NCBI GenBank assembly: GCA_001887945.1
Contig: LDOQ01000106.1
Span: forward strand, 33,189 to 97,188
Length of the DNA stretch: 64,000 bases
DNA from: Spraguea lophii
Taxonomy: Eukaryota; Microsporidia; Spragueidae
Reading direction: 5' to 3'
Under the pieces are notes generated by a model. It searched no databases. It worked only from the letters and a program-made list of their open reading frames with translations, and had not been told where the DNA came from. The translations under genes and the position numbers were made by a program. Positions 51,893 through 62,702 of this stretch are shown one piece after another (the stretch's first letter is position 1; the number at the start of each line of letters is the position of its first letter).

Positions 51893-51936
51893 AAGGGTAA
51901 AATAGAATAAAAATAAAAAAACAAATAAAAATATTT

Positions 51937-52641
51937 TTAATTTGTAAAACTTTTAGGAATGTTCTTCGATTTTCCTTGCCTAGAAAATATATGATTGTAA
52001 TAAATAATAAAAAAATCTGCATAAAGTAGAGTTTGAATAATCCCAGAAGCAACCAGAAGCTGATTTACCTTTGCACCGCCTAAAAACTTTAAAATCCATC
52101 CAACAACATAAAGGAAACGATATATTCCTAAAAGGAAGATATATCTACTAGTAAGAGTTTCAGATTCTCCAGTTTCTTGTAATTGCAATAACTGTGGAAG
52201 AATGGCCACAGCTTCCAATACAATAGAAAATGCCCATAAATATTCTATAAAATAACCAACCACACCACTACTCTCAGGCTTAAATATAAACGATAATACC
52301 AAAGCTGGACCTACAATATACGTAATATTAAAATTATCTAACATAGGATCCCATGAATAATAGAATTTAAAACGTATCAAATAAATAATTATCAATTGAA
52401 AAACAATAAACGATACTTTCATGATAAATAAATACAATTCAAATATAGAACGTATATTAAAATACATCATATCCAAATATCTTGAAATAAATACAATACC
52501 ATACAATAACTGCGTTTTATAAGAAAGACCACTACATGATTTTGTATTCTTTATTTTTTGTGCAAGAACAATCATAGAAAGAACGTGTGAGATATCACCA
52601 AGCATGCGTATAAGAAAAGCAAAAGAACTGAAGAAACCCAT
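51937..52641 (-). CDS. ERD2: ER lumen protein-retaining (KDEL/HDEL) receptor
   Basis: This 234-residue seven-span protein matches ERD2, which returns ER-resident proteins carrying a C-terminal H/KDEL signal from the Golgi. Markers are GDISHVLSMIVLAQKI (15-30), KSCSGLSYKTQLLYGIVFISRYLD (34-57), LWAFSIVLEAVAILPQLLQL (about 134-153) and RYIFLLGIYRFLYVVGWI (about 166-183). The family's basic and acidic binding residues around SGLS and RYLD are present. CCCTTAATG marks the start. It pairs with the trafficking genes elsewhere in the window. The 3' end lies 44 bp upstream of RAE1. Confidence 0.93.
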   Translation of the reverse strand: MGFFSSFAFLIRMLGDISHVLSMIVLAQKIKNTKSCSGLSYKTQLLYGIVFISRYLDMMYFNIRSIFELYLFIMKVSFIVFQLIIIYLIRFKFYYSWDPMLDNFNITYIVGPALVLSFIFKPESSGVVGYFIEYLWAFSIVLEAVAILPQLLQLQETGESETLTSRYIFLLGIYRFLYVVGWILKFLGGAKVNQLLVASGIIQTLLYADFFIIYYNHIFSRQGKSKNIPKSFTN

Positions 52642-53076
52642 TAAGGGTAAAACAAAATATTTTAATTTAAAGAAGAAATAAATAAATTAAATAAAAACAC
52701 ATGTAGAAATTGTAGTAGAGTATTATGATTTACTTTAAATATATAACTACCGGATATACTTCATAAATAATATTTATTTCTTTAACCCAATAGATAAATG
52801 GATAGAACAATAATAAAGATGTTTTATCGAATAACAGGAATAACTTTAAGGAAACAACAATAAATAATAATAAATTGAAATAAAAAATAAAATAAAATTC
52901 TTAGACGGAAATAAATAATTTCGAATAAGAAAATAAATCATAACAGAGAAAAATAATAAGAATATTTTAAATATCAATTATATCAGAGGACAATAGTTTC
53001 TTATTATAACGTTTAAAATAAAAACCATTATAATATTTAAAATACATTATAATATTTCATATAAAAAATAATTATT
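52642..53076. other. Spacer between ERD2 and SUS1
   Basis: The 435-bp AT-rich spacer contains a 21-codon plus-strand frame (52798-52863) behind a CCC, too short to support as a gene. Otherwise nothing is seen. Confidence 0.4.
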
Positions 53077-53334
53077 TTATTTTTGCTCAGATTCTTTTAT
53101 TTCATTTTTTATTGCATTATAAAATTTATCATGTATTGTTGATGGAATATTGTTAATAAGATATTCATGTATTTTAGAATATAGATCATCAAAATTAAGA
53201 TTGGGATCTTGGTCTAAAAGATATGTAGCATATGATTGTAACTTTTCATAAAGATTATCTTCTTTAAGTAATGATTCTAAATGGTTTAGAAGTTTTTCTT
53301 TGTTTTGGGGTGTAATATTTATTTCTTCGGGCAT
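53077..53334 (-). CDS. SUS1: SUS1/ENY2 transcription-export protein
   Basis: This 85-residue all-helical protein fits SUS1/ENY2, shared by the SAGA deubiquitinating module and the TREX-2 export complex. The pattern NKEKLLNHLESLLKEDNLYE (11-30), KLQSYATYLLDQD, LNFDDLYSKIHEYLINNIP (51-69), and PSTIHDKFYNAIKNEI (69-84) follows the family's L-x-x-x-L-x-x-x-L...DDL...I...VP...K-x-x-L-x-x-I order and its length (about 95). TATCCTTATG places a TCC variant of the start signal next to the ATG. It is on the same strand as RAE1, another mRNA-export gene, although they are not adjacent. Confidence 0.75.
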   Translation of the reverse strand: MPEEINITPQNKEKLLNHLESLLKEDNLYEKLQSYATYLLDQDPNLNFDDLYSKIHEYLINNIPSTIHDKFYNAIKNEIKESEQK

Positions 53335-54569
53335 AAGGATAAATTATATATTTTTTATTTAAAATATTTAAAATAAATATAAAATGTATTAAACATAGAT
53401 TAATATTTAATTAAACAGTTATTTTAAATATTTTGTTATTTCTATTTTTCTTTTGATGTAAAATAAAAAAAATATTATTTGGGTGATATTACATGTGAAA
53501 TTATCTTAGCCTTAACCGGAATGTATTATTGGGTTAGATTAATATTAATTTAATACTATTATGATATTATTATATTACAATAAAATAATATTTAATCATC
53601 GATTCTTTATTGCTATTCTATAATATCACACAGGAAATTTTATTTTTTAACGTAAGTTTGTAAATGTTACACACCGAAGGAATAATTCTGATTTTGTTTA
53701 TTAAAATATATTTTTCTTTTATATTCGGATGTTTTAAATTATAATCTTTAGTAAAAATATTCTTATGATATTTTTTTGTAAATTTTTCTTGTACTGATTT
53801 GCTTTTAAATTACGTATTGAAAAAGAATTTAAGATAATATAAATTTTATAAATAATAGAATTTAGAAACACTATAATTTCTTATATATTTTTTAGTTATT
53901 TTGACATGTTTTAATGGTTTTAAAAGGGGATCGGTATCATTAACGTCATATTAAGTTAGTTTTGTCATTAATGGTCAAAATATAAATTTGATTTATTTAG
54001 CGAACCTTAAAAATATTATTTAAATTAAATTTTATTGGATATTCATTTTTCTGAGTATGACTTTATTATAATTTAATAATATTATTAATTATAATTTTTT
54101 ATTTATCTGATTGTTCAGTTTCTTATTTTCATTTCGGTAATATATAGTATTAATAAAATTACCTTTCAAATATAATTAATAATTGTAATAACCTTATAAA
54201 GTTAAAGTTATATTTATTTTTATTAGGATGATGTCAATTTAGCTACAATAACTTTATAGAGTTAAAATTATATTTATTTTTATTATAAAAATTATTCATG
54301 TACAAAAAAAATGAATTTTATTCTATTTTGTATTTTATTCTATAAAATTATTATAACAATATTTATATGGAACATTTCTTTTTAAGTATATTTATTTATA
54401 AATAGAATAAGATGTTAATTTTTTTTGGTTTCTTTTAAAACCATTTTTAATCTTCCTCTATTTTATTTTATTCCATTTTATTTTTTATTTTTATTTTTTT
54501 ATTTGACATTTGAAAATTTTCCTTTTGTAGATGATAAAAGCTATATAAGCAAGACCTAACTATAAAAGT
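53335..54569. other. Gene-free AT-rich region with a short direct repeat
   Basis: No gene is recognised. A block of about 41 bp at 54185-54225 (TAACCTTATAAAGTTAAAGT, then TATATTTATTTTTATTA) is repeated at 54245-54285 with about five changes and an offset of exactly 60 bp. Confidence 0.5.
54185..54285. repeat. Two-copy 60-bp-spaced direct repeat
   Basis: The two copies share AA(T/C)AAC..TTATA(A/G)AGTTAAA followed by (G/A)TTATATTTATTTTTATTA. They are spaced exactly 60 bp apart and are non-coding. Confidence 0.6.
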
Positions 54570-54797
54570 ATGATAAATTTTTTTATTCTATTTTCGAAAA
54601 TACTATGTGTTGTTATTGATTTTCCTAACCCAAATGTGCCGATATATCCCAACAGAGAATATTGTATTGTAAGATATAATATGCCTTTCGAATTGAAACC
54701 ACCGTTTATACTTAAAATAGAGAAAAGATTGGAGGATGTAAGAAAATTCAGAGCAGCAGAACGAGCAGCTCAAAAGAAAAAAGATAAAAAAAAATAA
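54570..54797 (+). CDS. Small protein with hydrophobic start and lysine-rich end, uncertain
   Basis: This 75-residue frame has a hydrophobic N-terminus (INFFILFSKILCVVI, about 2-16) that could be a signal peptide or anchor. A proline-containing middle (FPNPNVPIYPNREYCIVRYN) follows, then a highly charged Arg/Ala/Lys C-terminus ending KKKDKKK. I recognise no family. The composition of the middle and end is more protein-like than the surrounding AT-rich sequence, which is the main support. There is no CCC signal, and it is isolated in a gene-poor region. Confidence 0.4.
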   Translation: MINFFILFSKILCVVIDFPNPNVPIYPNREYCIVRYNMPFELKPPFILKIEKRLEDVRKFRAAERAAQKKKDKKK

Positions 54798-55972
54798 TGA
54801 ATGAGTTCAATTAAAGTTAATGTAAAAAATCTTTTTAATATTCTTTTGTTTTTGAGATGTAAAATCTTAAAGGTAATTTATGTGTATTCAGTAGTTCTTG
54901 AATCACAATCTTAATCCTACTCATTCATGATACATCATATTTTGAAACTACTGATTTCTAATATATAACCAAACTTGAATAATATATTTCATTTTAAAAA
55001 TATATAAATTTCATCTCACCTAATGATCCTGTGATTACGATATTAGTATATGATATATATCATGATATTCTGAATTTTAAATGGAATTCGACTTTTTTCT
55101 AAATATAATATTAACAAACAGACTAATAAAATACAAGGATTATAAATATGCTAGCAAAGTATTACTTTAATCTAGCAACGAGATGCCCATATAAAATATA
55201 ACAAATCTATATTTTAAATCCTTATTTACTCGATTATCTTCTTTTCTCGTTCTAATTTAATCATCTTATATATTTTTCAAGTCAAGAATCCCACTGAACA
55301 ATTCTAATATTTGGTTGACATCCCAAAATAAAGGGATAAAATAAATTAGATTGTTTTCATTGTTAATTTGTTGATAAAAAAATAAAAAATATAAATAAAA
55401 AAATATTCTTATGTTGGTTATTGTCCCATACAAATATGAATAATATTATATCGACTAATATTTTAGAATGGTATGATATCAGATGGTAATAGCACACTAA
55501 CCTTCAAAAATAGAGAACCGAATGGTAAATAATTATATCTTATTCCGAGAAACATTTGAAAACGTTATATAAAATTTTAAAAAATTAGAATCTAATATTC
55601 TCTAGCTTAACCATGTATATTTATGTATCAACAATGAGAAATAACAGTTATAAATCGAATAAAATAATTATTAAAATTATTTTATTATCATCTTCATTAT
55701 CTTTTAAAATATATTAAAAGTTTTCTATTATCGAAATACTCTTGAATTATTATATAACATAAATATTGTACTGAGTTCATCTAATTTATATTAAATAACA
55801 ACAAATGTTATATAAGATATAAAGATGTACATCATATTCTTATATTATTTATATGTAAAATATCATACAATCATTAATAAAATATTATTATTTATATTTC
55901 TATTATAATTAAATTTTTATATTAGAATTTTAAAATGATAATTTCTTATACAAAATATTATTTTTATACCCA
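54798..55972. other. Gene-free region with a decayed SINE head
   Basis: No gene is recognised. A degenerate minus-strand SINE 5' half lies at 55149-55342. A CCC at about 55969-55971 belongs to the POP5-like gene. Confidence 0.5.
55149..55342 (-). mobile_element. Degenerate SINE 5' half
   Basis: On the minus strand this holds the head and first body part of the SINE. Compare AAGTATTACTTTAATCTAGC with the AACACTACTTTAATCTAGTA block at 56982, and TCAAGAATCCCACTGAACAA and TTTGGTTGACATCCC with the B and A box regions at 57660-57710. The 3' half is missing. Confidence 0.5.
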
Positions 55973-56254
55973 ATGGTAAGAGATAAATTTAGGATAATAT
56001 GTATAGAAACATCTATGGATATTTATTCCCATATAAAAATATTATTAAAAGATAGATATGGTGATTATATTAAGATATATTCATTGTCTATGATAGAATT
56101 TATTAAAGAATTGGAAATATTGGTTATAAAAGTAAATTTAAATATTGTTAAAGAAATAAAAAATGTTTTAGAAATAAATAATTATAAATATATGATTGTA
56201 AGTTCAATTAAAAGAAGTAGAAAGTTATTGACTAAGAAAATAAATGAAATTTAA
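55973..56254 (+). CDS. POP5: POP5-like RNase P/MRP subunit
   Basis: This 93-residue protein starts MVRDKFRIICIET, like POP5's MVRFKxRYLLVEL. It has the general alpha/beta pattern of the Rpp14/Pop5 fold and ends with VSSIKRSRKLLTKKI, which resembles POP5's closing SGTIRxCxxxL segment. POP5 is a protein subunit of RNase P and RNase MRP, which process tRNA and rRNA precursors. The protein is shorter than yeast (173) or human (163) POP5, consistent with microsporidian reduction. CCCAATG gives a start signal two bases from the ATG. The match is short, so other small RNA-binding proteins remain possible. Confidence 0.58.
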   Translation: MVRDKFRIICIETSMDIYSHIKILLKDRYGDYIKIYSLSMIEFIKELEILVIKVNLNIVKEIKNVLEINNYKYMIVSSIKRSRKLLTKKINEI

Positions 56255-56681
56255 TAATATTATAGAGTAATATATATATTGATATTCATAATCGTAAAAT
56301 ATATATATTATTTAATATGTCATATGGGTATAAATATATTTGCTAGAGATCCATATGTAATGATATTGTTATATCTGTAGTGTATTTTTATTCAATGATT
56401 TTTTGTAATATATTTTATGATGATAATAGATATTTCGCTTTCATTATTTGATAAAATAAGGAAAATCAAAAAAGACCACTAAAAATATGCGTTATATTCA
56501 ATAAAAAGACATCTATTTGATGTGTTTTGTGTTTAATGCTTATATATTATTATAAGTCATACAAGAAATAATATGTCAAAATTAATATATTTTTTTGTAT
56601 GTTTTTTCATATCTTGTGTTTCGTAGTTTTTTGTAAATTCAATTTACAAATAATTCGAATGAAAGAAATATAATTTTTCAG
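56255..56681. other. Gene-free spacer before the young SINE
   Basis: AT-rich sequence without a recognised gene or repeat. It ends at the left target-site duplication of the SINE (56682-56695). Confidence 0.45.
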
Positions 56682-56695
56682 TATATTTTTATGTC

Positions 56696-57190
56696 TTTTT
56701 TTTTATGAATGAAACTTTTATTTATCAAAGCTTCCTGGCCGGTTGCGGCCTACCATGGTCTGAGACCTTCGGTTCCTCGAGCGAAATTAAACTTGTACTA
56801 ACTGGTTTCGCTACAGATATGCATTAATCTCATCTTACCTTATGCTCCAGAGTGTTAGGATTTTGCGTCTGGTGCGCGTCGCCGCCCCCACTTCCAGCTC
56901 TTAAGGAATTCCCAGCCTCTTTCGTTGCATAGTATTGGCCGAGTCACAAATCAATACAGGGATTGCAACTACATCAGCTGAACACTACTTTAATCTAGTA
57001 GCGGGGCCGTCATACAAGGCACAGCTATGCTGCGCTATCGAAACCTCACCCACTCAACAACCTTTTTCTTCTCTTCTCCGTTTATTATTATTCTTTTTTT
57101 GTTTTGAAATTTTTTTTTCTGGATGAGGGATTCGAACCCGCCAGGCTTGGGGTTTGGTTACCACCCCACGACCACTGGGCCAGACGGGTT
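56696..57190 (-). mobile_element. Best-preserved tRNA-derived SINE, flanked by a 14-bp target duplication
   Basis: Read on the minus strand from 57190, the element starts with AACCCGTCTGGCCCAGTGGT, in which TGGCCCAGTGG fits the Pol III A box. GGGTTCGAATCCC about 45 bases on is the B box. An anticodon-arm-like GGGGT...ACCCC stem lies between them. A GC-rich body of about 400 bp follows, ending TAAAAGTTTCATTCAT and then nine A. The perfect duplication TATATTTTTATGTC occurs at 56682-56695 and 57191-57204. The GC content is far above the surroundings. The only long frame inside (56935-57126) is not a gene. Duplication length, A-tail and Pol III boxes fit LINE-driven retrotransposition. Confidence 0.93.
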
Positions 57191-57275
57191 TATATTTTTA
57201 TGTCATCTATAACAAAAAAATTGCACATTTAAAAATATCAATTAAAAAGTATATTCTTATTTTATCATTTTACAA

Positions 57276-57727
57276 TCTTTTTTATTAATGGAATTTTTAT
57301 TTATCAAAGTTCCCCAAGCACATTTAAATTTGTACTAACTGGTTTCATTGCAGATATGCATTAACCTAACCTTATCTTATACTCCAGAGTATTAGGATTT
57401 TGTGCCTGGTGCACGTCGTCGTTCCTTTCCAACATTAAAGGAATTCCCATTCTCTTTCGTTGCATAGTATTGGTCTAATCTCTAATCAATATAAGGATTG
57501 CAACTACATCAGTTAAACATTACTTTAATCTAATAGTGGTGCCGTCATACAAAGTACAGCTATGTTGTACTATCGAACCCTCACCCACTAACCTAACCTT
57601 TTTCTTCTCTTCTGCCTTATTATTATTAGTATTATTTTTTATTTTGCAAATTCTTCTGGATGTGGGATTCGAACCCCGGGCTTGAGGTTTGGTTGCCATC
57701 CCACAACCACTGGGCCAAACTGAACTG
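57276..57727 (-). mobile_element. Second well-preserved SINE copy with 11-bp target duplication
   Basis: This minus-strand copy lies 71 bp beyond the duplication of the previous element. Its head has TTTGGCCCAGTGGTTGTGGG and GGGTTCGAATCCC, and its tail is ATTTTTATTTATCAAAGTTC read on the plus strand. TCATTTTACAA occurs at 57265-57275 and 57728-57738. Compared with 56696-57190 it has many G/C-to-A/T changes and small deletions, so it is older. Confidence 0.88.
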
Positions 57728-57738
57728 TCATTTTACAA

Positions 57739-59580
57739 AATTAGAAAAAATCATCAGTATTTGAATTTGTTTTGTCATAATTTCGTATGCCATAAAAACT
57801 AGATAATAAATGAGGAATATATGAAAATTTTAAAAAATTAGGTATATATGGTCTTTTTATTTGATTTAGAAAACGGGTTTGAAATTTACTAGTAAAATTT
57901 AGTTATAAAATTCTAATAATATATGAGTAGAAGTTTTTTCATCCTTCCGTAGAAAATAAAGTAAACACATAAAATTGAAATTTATGTATGTTTTTAGTAA
58001 AACTTTTATTTTTAGATGTTCCTTTTGTTCTTTCCATGTTATTTATAAACCAGTTTATTTACATAAATAAAGAATAATATGCTAATCAACTAGGAAGTGA
58101 GATAACGCAACAGTTTCAAATTGATCTTAATATTATATAATTAAAAAATGCTAAATAGTTAAAATAAAGCATAAAATAGAAAAGTATTATTTTTATTATT
58201 TTGATGATATCATGTATAAATGAAATTGGAAAATTGAAATAAATTGAATTTTTTCTATTAATTATATAAAAAGATAAATTGAAAAAGTATTACATAGTGT
58301 TTTTATAGAGTTATATTCATATACAAATGTGCTTATGATATAACTAAGTAAGGTGTTTTTATAATTACGGCCAAAGTATAAATTAACATTGTTAAAAGTT
58401 TATGGTTAATTGAAAAAGGTATTAAATTGAATTGATATTGAAAAGTAAAAATATAAGCTTTAGATTACATTAACACAGATAATTAAGATTATAAAATAAT
58501 TAGGAAAATAAGCATTATTTATTTAAAAAGTCTATTTAAACAGTTGAAAAGGTTTCATCTACCGAATTTGACTAGTCGCTAGTTAACCAATCTTTGTTAG
58601 TTATTAATGTCTTCTTTTATTAATAGATTGTTTCGATCCGCTATTTAAATAGAAGTTATTCTAAATCCTAATTCGAAACCTTGATATTTTATTCAAAATA
58701 TATAGAATGTATCCTACAATAGATTTTGAGAAATTTTATAAGAATATCCAATTAAAAATAAATATAATTAAGTTTTTTCTTGCATTGATCAATTCATCGA
58801 TATATAGTAATTCATAAAAGAAATCTATTTATACATATTATTTTAACCATGTTCTACATGTAAATGAAAAGGATTCTCGTCCAACAATTAATGCATATGA
58901 TTTTTTTATTTTAATATTTATTGATTTATCATTCTTAAAAATAATAGTAATAAAATAAATATCTTTCTCCTCGATAAATCAATAAAAAAAATAAAAGAGA
59001 ATTTTTAGTAAAAATTAAAATTGCTTATAAAGTTATGATATCCTTTAATATGCTTTATTTTTTTCTGAGGCCGTGTATAAATATATTTTTATTTCTTTAA
59101 TAAATATCCTAATAAAATATTCTAAAAAAAATAAAAGAAGATTTTTTATAAAATAAATAAATAATATTTTTGTATTTTTTATTTTCACAGACATTTTATC
59201 AATTATATTTATAACTATCGTTGTATATAACATCTTAAATCTTATAAAATTATTTGAAAAATCCGTTAATTTGACTTACTCCCTTCCTTATTTAGTTAAG
59301 AATGTCACCAGATATTATATATTTTGTCTTGAAATGTTTGACAACTTCAATTACTATTTCGGGTAACTCAAAATGTCTTTTTATGGTATTATTTTTCAAT
59401 TTATTTTTATGTAAATTTGAATATATTTCAATTTCTCCTATTATATTGAAGAATTTTTTTTTGAAATTATTCTTATCCTATAAAAATAAATCAATTTAAA
59501 TTCTAAAAATTGATAGAAAAACTATATAAGAAAAAGAAACCCCTTGTTTTTATGAACTTTTTATTATTATTTTTTCGGTA
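57739..59580. other. Gene-free region
   Basis: No gene is supported in these 1.8 kb. A short SINE-tail-like stretch (GTAAAACTTTTATTTTTAGA at about 57996) may be another remnant. The 62- and 65-codon frames near 59045-59499 are low-complexity hydrophobic and not convincing. Confidence 0.45.
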
Positions 59581-62200
59581 TTGATGAAATATGTTAGATA
59601 CGAGATAACACGCAGTGATTATGAAGATATTAAGGAATTAATATGCAAACCACATGAAATTGGTTTATACGATGAAATTATAAACAACCCAGATTTTTCA
59701 TGTTTGTTTGAAGTAGAAGAAGTAAATGAATATAGCAAAATACTTAGCATTATTAAATTAAATAATATCGATTCAAAAACAGATAATAATATATTTCCCA
59801 CAATATTCTGCAGCATCAATAATATTAAATATTTAACACTATTAAATTAAAATTATACAAATTGCCCAATCAATTTGAAGAACTTAAAGAATTAAAATTT
59901 TTAGATTTAAGTACAAATAACTTTAAAGAATTTCCTCAAGTTCTATTTTCATTGTCAAAATTGATGATTCTCCGTTTAAATGATAATGAATTTGATATAA
60001 TACCTTCTGGAATAATTAACATGATTAATCTTGAGGTATTAAGTATTGAAAATTGTTATAATTTGACAAATATTAGTTTAAATTTATCACATAATTACTT
60101 ATTGTTTAAAAACAACAATTTTATTGCTTGCCCAATTTATTCAAACGATAAAACTTCCACGGAAAAGGAAAATAATGATTCTACAAACTTAGTGTTTTCC
60201 GAATCCTTAAAAATCCTATGGATTAATAATAATAGTTTGTCCTCGTTCCCCATAAATTTCCTCGGTTTTATTAATTTAGAATAATTAGATATTTCCTCCA
60301 GTTTATTCAAAGTGATACCTCATGAATTAGATTCTTTAGTCAATTTGAAGGTATTAAATATTTCTTTTAACCATATTGAGAAAATAATTATTGAGAATGG
60401 CATGTTTAATAATTTATTAGAGTTATATCTTGAATGTAGTAAAATATCTGAATTATCAATTTTTGATAATACGTTACAAAATTTGGAAACACTTAATTTA
60501 TCTAATAATAATTTTTCAAAACTCGATAGAAATATTTTTCAATTAAAACATCTGAAAAACCTATTAGTATTTGGGATCATATTTACTGAAATTGAAAAAT
60601 TTCCTCATGAAAGAGATGATCTAATAAGTCTTACTTTAACTCTTAAAGACATAAGCGTATTATCTAATATTTTTTGGTTTAATTGTATAAATATGTTAAC
60701 TGTTTGTTGTATTGATAGATTTGATGGCGAAATTGATATATTCGAGTATGTACCAACAAATTCTCAAATCAAATATTTATCTTTGTATAAATGTTTCTTA
60801 ACAAGTATACCTCGTGATATTTCAAAACTCATTAATTTAGAGACATTCAATGCAGGTGGTAATGAAATAATTATATTAGATAATGTTTTTACAAATATGA
60901 CTTCATTAAAATCATTGGGTTTATCCTTTAACCAAATAACTAATATTGATGAGGTATATTTAATATAACTACGCTTAAAAAATTAGATCTATTTTCTAAT
61001 AATATAGAATTACTTCCTTCTAATATCAATAATACGAGAAACCGAAATCCACAAATTGATTTATGTAGAAATCCTTTGCGTGCTGAGATAGATATAAAAT
61101 CATTTGATTCTAAGTTAATGTCTATTGAACAAGTAAATCATGAGATTTTAAGAAATATTAGGTATGATAGGATAAGAACATTTATAATTCCAGAAGACAT
61201 TAATTTAGATTTAGATGTCAAAAAATTTTATGAAGAACTTAATATTCATATCGATGAAAGATTAAATATAGAAAAATTAAAACTATGTAAAACGGATAAA
61301 CCACAAAAACACACAAAAACAAGGAAAGAAACAGAAAAAATGTTACAAAATATTTTTAAATATATAACATATAAGAAATAAGAAAAATTAAACTTTTTGT
61401 TAAGAAGAACAGAAACATACTATTGTTATGAAAATAAACCAGAATTAATTCAAAATTCGCCGATTGATTATCAAAAAAGAAATTCAATCATCGACCCATT
61501 TTGAATCTATTGTTATAACAATAACCGAAATGCTTCCTGAAAAACAAGAAAATGTCGAAGAAGTGCTTACTAGACTTTTAGATCAATTAGGATTTAAACA
61601 TAATATTATTATAGATAATGTTTCCTGTTTAGACGGTCAAGAAGAAGCATTTATAGCAACATACATATTTCTGAAACAAGGGAATGATTGTGGTTCTGCT
61701 GAACAAAAGATAATAGAAATACTTGCAAATTTTAAGTTTGAAATTCTTAAAGATATTACTACTGGTAAAGGCGAAAGGGAAGAAGTTGAAACATTTTTAA
61801 ATTGGAGAAATATATTAGCAGAAGAACTCGGATTCGAAAAAGTGACGAACTTATATGGTAATATGTCTATGATACCAGAACTTCACGATAAAAAATATAT
61901 AATTGAACAATTTTTTATGAGATTTACTTTTCAAACAATAATAGAAGAAATCAACAAACACCTAAAAGAAAGAAAATCCGGGTTAGCCTTATATAATCAA
62001 TTAAGGGAATATTTAATAATAAATTTGGAGAAGAATTTAAATTAAGTAATTTATTTGAATACATTGATGATGATGCTTATTTTCAAATAAATGATGAAGG
62101 TGCTCATAAACTTTTAAAATCAATGGGTTATCTTCGCATCAAAGGAAAAAATAATAATGAAGTAACCAATAACGATAAGATGGGACATGGTTGGTTTTAA
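59581..62200 (+). pseudogene. Decayed LRR-NEL gene, paralogue of 17417-19966
   Basis: This region encodes, in broken pieces, the same architecture as the intact gene. LRRs run over about 59860-61060 (for example LKFLDLSTNNF and LETLNLSNNNF), followed by a linker and a NEL-like domain (61464-62045) with SCLDGQEEAF, FEILKDITT, WRNILAEELGF and LYGN, then a tail. Breaks I can see: frame change near 59850, in-frame stop at 60282-60284, frame change near 60960, in-frame stop at 61379-61381 with a frame change by 61464, and a frame change near 62042. Here the catalytic-type motif is C-L-D, the canonical CxD, whereas the intact copy has C-F-E. No product is expected unless these are assembly errors. 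Confidence 0.82.
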
Positions 62201-62702
62201 AAAAATATGTTTACACTGAGTGAATTAAAATTTTTTAGATGTCATAAGTTAAATTAGAATGAATTATCAAAAATAAAAATTTTAAAACCATTAATTGATA
62301 GAACTGCAATATTAAATCACGAACAACTTTTTTTATGTATATATCATTTCTAAATCTCTTTTAAATCCTTGTTATATAATCTGATAACAAACAATGGTAT
62401 TATTATAATAATTCGTATTTTAACTGAAATAATTCTATTATATGTATCATAATATATACTATAAATATAAGCATATAATTAAATAAAATTTTATAACTTT
62501 TTAAAAAATAATGTGTTTATTTTGTTATGTAAATTTATATTTACTTTTATTTGAATATATTTTTTATTAAATTTTTTATTTCTTATTCCATAACAATTAT
62601 TTATAATAATAAAATACAGAATAAATAAAGATAAATAATATTATTATAATACCAGTAAATATGAATATAATTTTTTTATTATTCTATTTCAATTAGATAT
62701 AA
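62201..62702. other. AT-rich spacer
   Basis: About 500 bp of AT-rich sequence between the LRR-NEL pseudogene and the next SINE. No feature is seen. Confidence 0.45.

Noticed and set aside
52798..52863. 21-codon plus-strand frame preceded by CCC
   Set aside because: Too short to support; no known 21-residue protein fits, and no convincing intron follows.
56935..57126. 63-codon plus-strand frame with non-AT-rich composition
   Set aside because: It lies wholly inside the minus-strand SINE; its composition comes from the element, and the frame is broken in other copies.
59045..59499. Two frames of 62 and 65 codons before the LRR-NEL pseudogene
   Set aside because: Low-complexity Ile/Lys/Phe-rich, on opposite strands, no start signal.
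59581..62200. Functional LRR-NEL gene interrupted by introns
   Set aside because: The breaks are single stops and frame changes without splice-site-like borders, and coding similarity runs across them, so decay is simpler.
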